Below are positions 1-6,165 of a stretch of 8,245 bases of DNA, piece by piece (within the stretch, counting starts at the first letter, position 1; the number at the start of each line of letters is the position of its first letter). The stretch lies in NCBI GenBank assembly GCA_945929765.1, contig CAMEOL010000039.1:1-8245 (forward strand), in the 5' to 3' direction. Below the pieces are notes generated by a model, which saw nothing but the letters and a program-made list of their open reading frames with translations, did not search any database and had not been told where the DNA came from. The position numbers were made by a program, and so were the translations under genes. Source of the stretch: an uncultured Gemella sp. Its GTDB lineage: Bacteria > Bacillota > Bacilli > Staphylococcales > Gemellaceae.

Positions 1-296
1 CAACAGTGTTTATAAGAATAAACGGTGTATCTGAATTAGTCAATGCTCTTCTTATTATTTTTGGTGGTGGATTGTTGCCTTTAGATTTATATCCGAAATT
101 ATTATTGAAAATATCAGAGATAACTCCATTTTACGCTGTAATGTATGCACCTATTTCTATTATTGTACATGATAATGATTTAGGAAAAGTCTTATTTATT
201 CTTGGTGTACAGATGTTTTGGTTAATCATATTATTGATAATTTCAAAAAAACTATCACAATATGTATTTAACAAGTTTGATATAATGGGAGGTTAA
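1..296 (+). CDS. ABC-2 type transporter permease, C-terminal part (5' end outside window)
   Basis: Only the last ~98 codons are present; the frame is open to the left edge, so the GTG at 6 is not a credible start. The visible protein is hydrophobic, with about two membrane segments. It carries a pattern I associate with the ABC-2 permeases of the COG4587 type: a GGGLLPLDLYPKLL stretch, then ITPFYAVMYAPISI, and a C-terminus ending in Gly-Gly. This family supplies one of two membrane subunits of an exporter whose ATPase is encoded separately, usually just upstream. The stop is separated from the next permease gene by a single base, and that gene's GGGAGG ribosome binding site (287-292) lies inside this gene's last codons, so the two are probably translationally coupled. 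The substrate is not shown by the sequence; the small peptide gene at 1120 is a candidate. Family assignment is from remembered motif patterns. Confidence 0.85.
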   Translation, partial: TVFIRINGVSELVNALLIIFGGGLLPLDLYPKLLLKISEITPFYAVMYAPISIIVHDNDLGKVLFILGVQMFWLIILLIISKKLSQYVFNKFDIMGG

Positions 297-297
297 T

Positions 298-1089
298 ATG
301 AAGAAACATTTATATTTATATGCAGAGTTTTTTAAAATGGATGTAAAAAGGATATTGAGTTATAAACTAGATTTTATTATAGGAAATTTTGGTTACTTAC
401 TAGATACACTTACTACATTATTTGTATTACTTATTACGCTTAATTATACAGAATTAATCGGTGGTTTTTCTTTATATCAATTGTTGTTTTTATATGGTTT
501 TCTAACATTAACATCGGCGTTATGGGAATTTTTCTTCGTTACGACTTTAGAAGTTCCATATTTAATTCAAACTGGAGAACTTGATTTATTTTTATTAAGA
601 CCACTTAATATTCTTTATCAATTTATTATTTTCCAATTAGATGAGGAAGCTTTATTTGAGTTAATTACAGGTGTAGTTATTGTGATTTTTTCATTATATA
701 ACTTAAATATTGATGTAAATTATTTATTTATAATAAAATTCATTTTGTTTACAATATCTGCAGTTTTAGTAAGAGAGGCTATATACTTAGCGTTAGTATC
801 AATTAGTTTCTTTTCGATAACAAATGATGGTATAATATCAGTTTTATGGCAATTGTATCAATTGGCAAATTATCCAGTTAATATTTATCCGTTTTTTATT
901 AAAGTAGTACTAATAATTATCCCTTTCTCTTTTGTTGGATATTTTCCAGTGGTAAATCTAATAAATTACACAAATGTTTTTAATTTAGAAACCTTGTTGT
1001 TAATATTTATCGGACCCCTGCTAGTTTTACTAGTATACAAAACAATATGGACTTTTGGATTACGAAGATATCAAAGTACAGGTTCTTAG
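298..1089 (+). CDS. ABC-2 type transporter permease (COG3694/PF06182-like), complete
   Basis: A complete 263-residue integral membrane protein with roughly six hydrophobic segments (about residues 24-48, 57-80, 119-135, 141-172, 199-223 and 231-250). Family-type motifs are GELDLFLLRPLN at about residues 93-104 and YPVNIYPFF with the following PFSFVGYFPVV at about 192-218. They match the second membrane subunit of the COG4586/4587/3694 class of exporters as I remember it. The start is supported by GGGAGG at 287-292, five bases before the ATG. It pairs with the truncated permease ending at 296, so the two likely form a heterodimeric channel served by an ATPase encoded left of the window. Exporters of this class occur beside peptide natural-product genes and elsewhere, so the substrate cannot be read from this protein alone. 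The 54-codon gene 30 bases downstream suggests peptide export or self-immunity, which is inference. Confidence 0.9.
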   Translation: MKKHLYLYAEFFKMDVKRILSYKLDFIIGNFGYLLDTLTTLFVLLITLNYTELIGGFSLYQLLFLYGFLTLTSALWEFFFVTTLEVPYLIQTGELDLFLLRPLNILYQFIIFQLDEEALFELITGVVIVIFSLYNLNIDVNYLFIIKFILFTISAVLVREAIYLALVSISFFSITNDGIISVLWQLYQLANYPVNIYPFFIKVVLIIIPFSFVGYFPVVNLINYTNVFNLETLLLIFIGPLLVLLVYKTIWTFGLRRYQSTGS

Positions 1090-1119
1090 TAAATTAGGGT
1101 TCTAAAGGATGGGATAAGG

Positions 1120-1284
1120 ATGAATGCAGATGTTTTAAAATTAGGTTTGGAAAATTTAGAGATCCAAGAATTATTGGAAGAACTAGACAAATTAGAATTA
1201 GATTCAGAGGAAACAGATAAAAACTTTGGGTTTGTTTTTTCTAAAGGTGGTGGAAGCAGACCTAGACCTTCAATAGATTACTAA
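1120..1284 (+). CDS. Small peptide, candidate RiPP precursor (leader plus Gly/Arg/Pro-rich core)
   Basis: A 54-codon gene beginning ATG at 1120 and ending TAA at 1284, preceded by AAAGGA at 1104-1109 and GGGA at 1111-1114. It starts 30 bases after the permease stop and before the operon's terminator, so it is probably co-transcribed. Residues 1-33 are acidic and Leu/Ile-rich (LENLEIQELLEELDKLEL at 10-27), able to form an amphipathic helix and resembling leader regions of modified peptides. Residues 34-54 change character completely: an aromatic NFGFVF block, then Ser-Lys-Gly-Gly-Gly, then SRPRPSIDY with a C-terminal Tyr. There is no Cys, so classical lanthipeptide, sactipeptide and thiopeptide chemistry is unlikely; Ser, Arg, Asp or Tyr would be the modifiable residues. 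The leader/core split and the neighbouring exporter support a RiPP precursor. I do not recognise the exact family, and no modifying enzyme is visible here. A small regulatory or signalling peptide is the main alternative. Confidence 0.7.
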   Translation: MNADVLKLGLENLEIQELLEELDKLELDSEETDKNFGFVFSKGGGSRPRPSIDY

Positions 1285-1315
1285 ATTATAATTATTATAG
1301 TACTATATTATAATT
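1284..1315 (+). repeat. AT-only imperfect hairpin directly after the small peptide stop
   Basis: The outer arms AATTATAA (1284-1291) and TTATAATT (1308-1315) are perfect complements, and an inner palindrome TATAGTACTATA (1296-1307) can fold back on itself, leaving a four-base bulge on the left side. It starts at the last base of the stop codon. It has no U-run of its own and is very AT-rich, so it is a weak structure. It could protect the mRNA 3' end or simply reflect base composition. Confidence 0.35.
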
Positions 1316-1395
1316 GTTATTAAAATAATAAAACCCTAATAATGAATTAAAATATCATTACATAAATTATCTTTTGAACACTATAATTTATACAT

Positions 1396-1449
1396 ATGAG
1401 CCCAAATAGTAATAAAACGTATCTATATTACTGTCTGGGCTCATTTTTT
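1396..1449 (+). terminator. Rho-independent terminator closing the permease/peptide operon
   Basis: The arms ATGAGCCCAAATAGTAAT (1396-1413) and ATTACTGTCTGGGCTCAT (1427-1444) pair over 18 positions with two non-Watson-Crick positions, around a 13-base loop. Nine consecutive pairs at the base include the GC-rich GAGCCCA/TGGGCTC. Six T follow at 1444-1449. The T-run lies only on the + side, and the opposite flank has no comparable run, so it should act on + strand transcripts coming from the peptide gene about 110 bases upstream. Confidence 0.85.
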
Positions 1450-1484
1450 ATTATTTAATGGCTCTACTCCAAATACGGCATGGA

Positions 1485-1534
1485 GAAAAATAACATAAGC
1501 AACCACGACAAAATGGTGCGTAGTTGTTTTGTTA
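1485..1534 (-). terminator. Probable - strand terminator for the lipoprotein genes
   Basis: Read on the - strand, CAACTACG pairs with CGTGGTTG as eight continuous RNA pairs including one U-G wobble, around an 11-base loop, extended by AACA/TGTT beyond an A-rich bulge. It is followed by ATTTTTCT. On the + strand the wobble position becomes a C-A mismatch, so the fold favours the - transcript. It lies about 105 bases past the lipoprotein stop at 1641. The stem is modest, and an origin as part of an old insertion end is also possible. Confidence 0.5.
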
Positions 1535-1566
1535 TTATTCAATTCTGAAATAAATTTACATTTAGA

Positions 1567-1598
1567 GAGGATCTGTCATAAATTTTATGTGTAACCTC
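1567..1598. repeat. Imperfect inverted repeat, possible insertion-element end
   Basis: CATAAA (1577-1582) and TTTATG (1584-1589) are perfect inverted arms around one base, enclosed by GAGG (1567-1570) and CCTC (1595-1598) with an unpaired layer between. The motif around CTGTCATAAATTTTATGTGT reminds me of terminal inverted repeats of IS256-type elements, but this is recollection only and no transposase or second end is present in the window. Confidence 0.3.
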
Positions 1599-1640
1599 AA
1601 TTAGTAGAAAATATTTAATTATTTTATTGACATTTTTTTC

Positions 1641-2408
1641 TTAATAATTAAACGAATCTACATAGTAATAACTACGTTTCTCTCCACCAGTATAAACTTT
1701 ATTATTTTCTTTTAGTACTATTTCTCCCGCAACTCCATCCGGATTTAATAAAGGAATAATTAGCCTATCACCTTCTATTTTCCAGTTTGATTCTTCTGAA
1801 ATTGTTGTCAACGTTACTCCTCCTAATCCTCCTACTCCTGCAACATAAACCTTATCTTTTTTAAAATATACAACACCCATTTTATTAGCAAAGAATTCTT
1901 TTATTACTGATTCTCCATCTTTAGAATATTCTTTGTCAACTTCATAGTATGAACTATTATATCCTTTCAGTTCATTCGTTAATATTCTTAATACATCTTC
2001 TTCGTTATAAGTTTTTGTATCAAGTTCATTATAATTATCCACTATATTAGACAATTTAGTCATTGTTAGACTTCCAATAGTATTAAATTTATATTTATCA
2101 ATATTACCATTTTCATTTAAATAAAAGAACATCGCCGTAGATTTCAGTCTTCCTCCTAAAGCAGAGCTAATATGTCTATTAACTGTATTTTTCGCTTCAG
2201 CGTAATTTATTTCTTTTATAGTTTTAGAACTGTTAGTATCACTTACTGTATTATTTATATTGTTATTACTATCTGTATTATTTGAACTGCTATTTTTATT
2301 ATTTTTATCTTTATTTTCTATAGTAACGCTTTTATTTTTTGGTTCTTCGCTTTGGCATCCGGTTAATAATACAGGAATTAATAGTAAAGGTATAATTACT
2401 TTTTTCAT
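1641..2408 (-). CDS. Lipoprotein of unknown function (255 aa)
   Basis: The N-terminus has two Lys, a hydrophobic stretch and the lipobox LTG-Cys18, so the protein should be lipidated and anchored on the outer face of the membrane. Residues ~30-62 form an Asn/Ser/Lys/Asp-rich low-complexity linker, as is common in surface lipoproteins. The rest (~65-255) is a soluble domain I do not recognise, with a GVGGLGGVTL segment and a C-terminal part rich in beta-type alternation (DRLIIPLLNPDGVAGEIVLKENNKVYTGG). The ATG is supported by AGAGGA at 2416-2421, seven bases upstream. It lies 33 bases downstream of the other lipoprotein gene in the same direction, so the two are probably co-transcribed. Both share the segment EEPKNKSVT just after the lipidated Cys, while the remainder looks unrelated. 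The function is unknown. Confidence 0.88.
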   Translation of the reverse strand: MKKVIIPLLLIPVLLTGCQSEEPKNKSVTIENKDKNNKNSSSNNTDSNNNINNTVSDTNSSKTIKEINYAEAKNTVNRHISSALGGRLKSTAMFFYLNENGNIDKYKFNTIGSLTMTKLSNIVDNYNELDTKTYNEEDVLRILTNELKGYNSSYYEVDKEYSKDGESVIKEFFANKMGVVYFKKDKVYVAGVGGLGGVTLTTISEESNWKIEGDRLIIPLLNPDGVAGEIVLKENNKVYTGGEKRSYYYVDSFNY

Positions 2409-2441
2409 ATTATTTTCCTCTCATTATATTAATTTATATTT

Positions 2442-3149
2442 TTAACTTAATATGTTTTTTCTTACATTAGTATCAAATTCCATTATGTTTTGTAAATATT
2501 TATTTTCAAATTCTTCTCTAGATAACTCTTCACTTTCATTAACTGGAAAAGTTTTTTTGTATGTTTGAGATTTTCCTTCAAAGGCATCAAAGAGAAATCC
2601 TGCTAATTTTATCGTATTTTTCCCATTATCAGCTAGTTTATAAAAGGTATAACCATGTGTCCAAGCTCCTCCTGAACCTCTAACAATTATGTGCTTATCA
2701 GAGCTTATTTGCATAATAGTTCTTTCTCCATTTACACCTTCTGGTGTCAAGTTTATTACATTATTATTTTCATCATAAGTATAGACAGAAAAAGGCATCG
2801 TAGTATTTCTTGAGTTTTTATCATACTCCGTAAATAGTAATAGTTCATCTTTTCCATTTTTATCTATGTCATAATAACCGTAATTTATATAATCTTTTCC
2901 AATCATATTTCTACCATAAATAAAGTAATTAGATATTGCTACTGTATTAATACTACTGTCTGCATGAGGATTTTCTTCGTTCATCAAAGCTTGTTTATAT
3001 TTTTCTAAAATTGTTCCATATATTTCGTCATTTGACTTTTTTGGAGTACTTTCCACGGTAGTTACACTCTTATTTTTTGGTTCTTCTTGTGGTGTACAAG
3101 CTGTAAGTAGAATACTTGTAATTATTGTCATAAAAATTGCTTTCTTCAT
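2442..3149 (-). CDS. Lipoprotein with DxDxNGxDE calcium-loop-like motif (235 aa)
   Basis: The signal peptide ends in the lipobox LTA-Cys18, predicting a membrane-anchored surface lipoprotein. After a short linker (~19-40) and a helical stretch (~41-58) comes YYDIDKNGKDELLLF at about 92-106. Its Asp94, Asp96, Asn98, Asp101 and Glu102 pattern resembles the EF-hand or integrin-like calcium loops found in many Firmicute exported proteins. The following part (SVYTYDENNNVINLTPEG and GSGGAWTHGYTFYKL) has a beta-rich look and is consistent with this class, whose function is generally not known. The start is supported by AAAGGAA at 3159-3165, nine bases upstream. It is the first gene of the lipoprotein pair and follows the alaS 3' hairpin closely; I see no convincing promoter in the 88 bases between alaS and this gene. 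Calcium binding is inferred from the motif alone. Confidence 0.88.
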   Translation of the reverse strand: MKKAIFMTIITSILLTACTPQEEPKNKSVTTVESTPKKSNDEIYGTILEKYKQALMNEENPHADSSINTVAISNYFIYGRNMIGKDYINYGYYDIDKNGKDELLLFTEYDKNSRNTTMPFSVYTYDENNNVINLTPEGVNGERTIMQISSDKHIIVRGSGGAWTHGYTFYKLADNGKNTIKLAGFLFDAFEGKSQTYKKTFPVNESEELSREEFENKYLQNIMEFDTNVRKNILS

Positions 3150-3175
3150 ATGAGTTAATTCCTTTCTTATCTATA

Positions 3176-3228
3176 AAGAATGAGCATATTAATAATGTTC
3201 TTCATGACATTAATTTATGCTCATTCTT
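3176..3228 (-). terminator. Hairpin between alaS and the lipoprotein genes, probable weak terminator
   Basis: The arms AAGAATGAGCAT (3176-3187) and ATGCTCATTCTT (3217-3228) are perfectly complementary over 12 bp, with further pairing between ATTAAT segments inside. It begins about 10 bases after the alaS stop, as expected for a terminator. However, the - strand sequence after the stem is TATAGATAAG, with no real T-run, so termination may be incomplete and the hairpin may instead act as a 3'-end stabiliser or processing site. Confidence 0.55.
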
Positions 3229-3237
3229 AAAGATAAA

Positions 3238-5859
3238 CTATACATTATTTTCTAATTCTGCAAAAGCTTCTGAAATTTTATCCTTATTCTTCGCTCCTGC
3301 TTGTGCCATGTCTGGTCTTCCACCACCTTTTCCGTCACAAATAGTAGCTAAAACATTTACTAATTTTCCTGCTTGATAATCATTTGTTAATTTCTTATCA
3401 ACTGCCACAACAAAATTAACTTTATCATCATTAATTGATGCAAAGGCAATAATATAATTTTCTAATTTATCTTTAGCATTATCAACTATTTGTTTTAAGT
3501 GATTCATGTTATCTGACTCTACAACACTAGTTAATAATTTAACACCTTTGATATCTTTTGCTGAAGATAGTAATGCTGTTATTTCTGCATTTGCTATACG
3601 TTGTTGTAATGATTCTTTTTCTTTCAATAATTTTTTAATGTCATTTTGTAATGTCGAAACTTTTTCTACAATATTGTTATCATTAGCTTTAGTCAACTTA
3701 CAAACTTGTTGGAAAATTGCATCTTTTTGTTTTTGATATTCATATACTGCTTTTCCTGTCAATGCTTCGATACGACGTACTCCTGCTGCTACACCTGATT
3801 CTGATACTATTTTGAAAATACCTACTTCTGATGTATTCTTAGTATGTGTACCTCCACAAAGTTCGATTGAATAGTTTCCAATATTTACAACACGTACAAC
3901 ATCACCATATTTTTCTCCAAATAGCGCTTGAGCTCCTAGTTTTCTAGCTTCATCTATTGGCATTTCTGCGATATCTATACTTAACGATTCCCAAATTTTT
4001 TCATTTACTTGACGTTCTACTTCAATAATCTCTTCTTGTGTTAATGATGTAAAATGCGTAATATCGAAACGTAGTTTCTCGTCTGTTACAAGTGAACCAG
4101 CTTGTTTTATGTGATCTCCTACTACTTTTCTTAACACTTCGTTTAATAAGTGCGTTGCTGTATGATTTTTTTCTATATTTAATCTATAATCTTTATCTAT
4201 AGATAAAGTATATTCTTCACCTACTTTTAACACTCCACTTTCTACTTTAACTAAGTGTAGATGACGTTTATCTGGTAATTTCTTCACATCAATAACTGTT
4301 GCTGTTAATTGGGAATTTTTAATATATCCTTTATCTGCAACTTGCCCCCCACTTTCTGCATAAAATGGAGTTTTATCGAATATTACTTTTACAGGTTCTT
4401 CACCACTATATTCGTTTATAATATTATCTTTTTCGTCTACGATTGCTATAATTTTGGCATTAGCTGCAAATTCTCCATAACCTACAAATTCACTATTTCC
4501 TTGAATTTTCGAATATAAATCTGACTGAACTTGCATAGAACTATCATCTTGACGAGAACTTCTAGCACGTTCTTTTTGTTTTTCCATTTCCGCATTAAAG
4601 CCATCTATATCTACTGTTAGCCCGTTATCTGCTGCATATTCTTCTGTCAATTCTATAGGGAATCCAAAAGTATCATAAAGTTTAAATGCACTTTCTCCTG
4701 GAATAACTTTCGTAGTATCTTTTACTTCTGCTATAATACTATTTAATATTTGCTCTCCATCGTTTAAAGTTTCGTGGAATCTTTCTTCTTCTTTCAAAAT
4801 TACATCTTTTACGAATGATACCGACTTAGTTACTTCTGGATAGTAGTCCACCATTATTTCTGCAACTATCGGTGTTAATTTGTACATAAATGCTTTGTTT
4901 AGGTTTAAATATTTTGCGTATCGAATTGCTCTTCTTATTAATCTACGTAAAATATATCCGCGTCCTTCGTTTGACGGTAAAGCACCGTCAGAAACAGCAA
5001 ATACTACTGTTCTTATATGGTCTGCTATAACTTTAAATGCAACATCTTTCTCAACATCCGTTCCATATTTTTCTCCAGAAATTTTTTCTATTTCTTTTAT
5101 TATAGGAACAAATAAATCTGTATCAAAGTTTGTCGGTACATCTTGCATAACAGAAACTATACGTTCTAACCCCATACCCGTATCTATGTTTTTTGCTGGT
5201 AATTCTGTATAGGTTCCGTCTGGATTATGGTTATATTGACTAAACACTACATTCCATACCTCTAGGTATCTCTCGTTTTCTCCTCCTGGATACATTTCGC
5301 ATTCAGGTGCTGTAGTGTCTACTCCTTCACCTCTATCATAGAATATTTCTGTATTAGGTCCTGATGGTCCTTCTCCGATATCCCAGAAATTTCCTTCTAT
5401 ACGAATAATTCTATCATCTGTAAGTCCTACTTTTTTTGTCCATATTTCATAGGCTTCGTTATCTTCTGGGTGAATTGTAACATACATTTTTTCTTTTTCT
5501 AGACCTAGCCATTTTTCAGAAGTAAGGAATTCCCATGCCCACTGAACAGCTTCTTCTTTGAAGTAATCCCCAATAGAAAAATTCCCCAACATTTCAAAGA
5601 AAGTATGGTGACGTGCAGTTTTCCCTACATTTTCTATGTCATTAGTTCTTATTGATTTTTGTGAGTTAGTAATTCTAGGATTATCAGGTATTTCTCGACC
5701 ATCAAAAAATCGTTTTAATGCTGCGACCCCAGAGTTAATCCACAATAGCGATGGATCGTTTATCGGTACTAGTGATGCTCCTGGCTCTACTCTATGTCCT
5801 TTTTCAACGAAGAAGTCTAAAAACATTCTTCTAACTTGTGCTGATGATAAGTTTTTCAT
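3238..5859 (-). CDS. alaS: Alanyl-tRNA synthetase
   Basis: This cytosolic class II synthetase joins alanine to tRNA-Ala using ATP. The 873 residues match the usual bacterial length, so the gene is full. The catalytic domain covers about 1-240: the start SSAQVRRMFLDFF and WINSGVAALKRFFDG are typical, motif 2 is RHHTFFEMLGNFSIGDYF (83-100), and motif 3 includes GMGLERI (228-234). The tRNA-recognition region follows (to ~450). The editing domain, which removes mischarged Ser or Gly, has the zinc ligand pattern HTATH (566-570) and Cys668-xxx-His672 in CGGTH, so editing residues are intact. A coiled-coil segment (~710-760) leads to the C-terminal DHHA1-type domain with GKGGGRPDMAQ (843-853). The ATG at 5859 is preceded by GGAGG at 5866-5870, six bases away. 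Expression should be controlled by the upstream T-box. Nothing looks broken or foreign. Confidence 0.98.
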   Translation of the reverse strand: MKNLSSAQVRRMFLDFFVEKGHRVEPGASLVPINDPSLLWINSGVAALKRFFDGREIPDNPRITNSQKSIRTNDIENVGKTARHHTFFEMLGNFSIGDYFKEEAVQWAWEFLTSEKWLGLEKEKMYVTIHPEDNEAYEIWTKKVGLTDDRIIRIEGNFWDIGEGPSGPNTEIFYDRGEGVDTTAPECEMYPGGENERYLEVWNVVFSQYNHNPDGTYTELPAKNIDTGMGLERIVSVMQDVPTNFDTDLFVPIIKEIEKISGEKYGTDVEKDVAFKVIADHIRTVVFAVSDGALPSNEGRGYILRRLIRRAIRYAKYLNLNKAFMYKLTPIVAEIMVDYYPEVTKSVSFVKDVILKEEERFHETLNDGEQILNSIIAEVKDTTKVIPGESAFKLYDTFGFPIELTEEYAADNGLTVDIDGFNAEMEKQKERARSSRQDDSSMQVQSDLYSKIQGNSEFVGYGEFAANAKIIAIVDEKDNIINEYSGEEPVKVIFDKTPFYAESGGQVADKGYIKNSQLTATVIDVKKLPDKRHLHLVKVESGVLKVGEEYTLSIDKDYRLNIEKNHTATHLLNEVLRKVVGDHIKQAGSLVTDEKLRFDITHFTSLTQEEIIEVERQVNEKIWESLSIDIAEMPIDEARKLGAQALFGEKYGDVVRVVNIGNYSIELCGGTHTKNTSEVGIFKIVSESGVAAGVRRIEALTGKAVYEYQKQKDAIFQQVCKLTKANDNNIVEKVSTLQNDIKKLLKEKESLQQRIANAEITALLSSAKDIKGVKLLTSVVESDNMNHLKQIVDNAKDKLENYIIAFASINDDKVNFVVAVDKKLTNDYQAGKLVNVLATICDGKGGGRPDMAQAGAKNKDKISEAFAELENNV

Positions 5860-5903
5860 CTGCTTCCTCCTTATTAGTTATATTAAGATTAAATGTTCGC
5901 TAA

Positions 5904-5946
5904 GAAATAAAATAGTCCCTTATGTTCCAAGAAGAACATAAGGGAC
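5904..5946 (-). terminator. T-box rho-independent terminator hairpin
   Basis: On the - strand GTCCCTTATGTTC (5934-5946) pairs perfectly over 13 bp with GAACATAAGGGAC (5915-5927) around a six-base loop, followed by the T-rich TATTTTATTTC (5904-5914). The CCCT of the left arm is also the partner for AGGG of the T-box core, so the two folds are mutually exclusive, as required of a T-box switch. The hairpin ends about 45 bases before the alaS start codon. Confidence 0.93.
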
Positions 5947-6130
5947 GAACAATATTCGTGGTACCACCCTAATTTAGATAATATATCTACTCATTAGTGT
6001 TATTAACGACTTAGCTGCCGGTGAAACAATTTACTAGGTAGCAATTTAAAAATATTATTAATCCTTTTCCACCACCAGGATCTCTCTAGTAATAATTTAT
6101 TTTTAAATATTCCTATGTTTCACATCAATT
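5904..6130 (-). promoter_or_regulatory. T-box leader (tRNA-Ala sensing) of alaS
   Basis: The - strand carries the conserved T-box core AGGGTGGTACCACG (5957-5970); its UGGU (5963-5966) can pair with the ACCA end of tRNA-Ala. Upstream, TTACTAG (6086-6092) pairs with CTAGTAA (6031-6037) and encloses AGAGA (6081-6085), a small hairpin ATCCT/AGGAT (6077-6081 with 6061-6065) containing GGTGGTGG, and the triplet GCT (6040-6042), an Ala codon in the specifier position followed by a purine. A stem III candidate TAGATA/TATCTA sits at 5975-5989. The leader ends in the terminator hairpin described separately. Known logic of the family: uncharged tRNA-Ala stabilises the antiterminator and allows alaS transcription; charged tRNA leaves termination. 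Boundaries are approximate; the T-box core is certain, the stem I model less so. Confidence 0.93.
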
Positions 6131-6136
6131 ATTTTA

Positions 6137-6165
6137 ATTATAATTATTTATATTTTTTTTGTCAA
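6137..6165 (-). promoter_or_regulatory. Perfect-consensus sigma-A promoter of alaS
   Basis: TTGACA (6160-6165) and TATAAT (6137-6142) on the - strand are separated by exactly 17 bases, predicting a transcript start near 6130, at the head of the T-box leader. The spacer contains a long A-run. The -35 box begins at the base immediately after the stop codon of the S1-domain gene, so there is no spare sequence between gene and promoter. A perfect match suggests strong constitutive initiation with control left to the T-box. Confidence 0.9.

Larger units (their letters stand above)
1285..1640. other. 356-base gene-free convergent intergenic region
   Basis: This region separates the + strand permease/peptide operon from the - strand lipoprotein genes. 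It holds the AT hairpin, the + strand terminator, a small CTCCA/TGGAG hairpin (1467-1471 with 1481-1485), a hairpin at 1492-1533 that fits a - strand terminator, and an inverted-repeat motif at 1567-1598. Between about 1316 and 1395 I see only AT-rich sequence with no supported gene. The 1461-1600 part is less uniformly AT-rich than its surroundings and may be a decayed mobile-element end, but no transposase fragment is convincing. Confidence 0.5.

Noticed and set aside
1120..1257. Double-glycine (C39 peptidase) leader ending at the Gly-Gly-Gly
   Set aside because: The residues before the Gly pair (FGFVFSK) do not show the Leu/Glu/Leu/Ile spacing of double-glycine leaders, and the neighbouring permeases are ABC-2 type with no peptidase domain visible.
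1219..1281. Lasso-peptide reading of the small peptide, with Gly45 as ring start and Asp53 at ring position 9
   Set aside because: It would leave only one residue (Tyr) as the threaded tail, and no lasso cyclase or protease genes are visible.
1396..1449. The operon terminator acting in both directions
   Set aside because: The - strand flank after the stem (ATGTATAAATT) lacks a T-run, so it should work only on + strand transcripts.
1627..1632. TTGACA on the + strand as a -35 box
   Set aside because: No -10 box at a suitable distance, and the sequence runs into the end of a convergent lipoprotein gene.
2260..2445. Open frame on the + strand opposite the lipoprotein gene (61 codons, hydrophobic)
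   Set aside because: It mirrors the low-complexity linker and signal peptide of the - strand gene and lacks a ribosome binding site or independent support.
3137..5941. Several + strand open frames opposite alaS and its leader
   Set aside because: They are antisense by-products of the alaS reading frame in AT-rich DNA; the - strand protein shows full family motifs throughout.
6013..6015. Second GCT triplet in the leader as the T-box specifier
   Set aside because: It lies outside the TTACTAG/CTAGTAA stem, whereas the GCT at 6040-6042 sits inside it opposite AGAGA, the expected specifier position.
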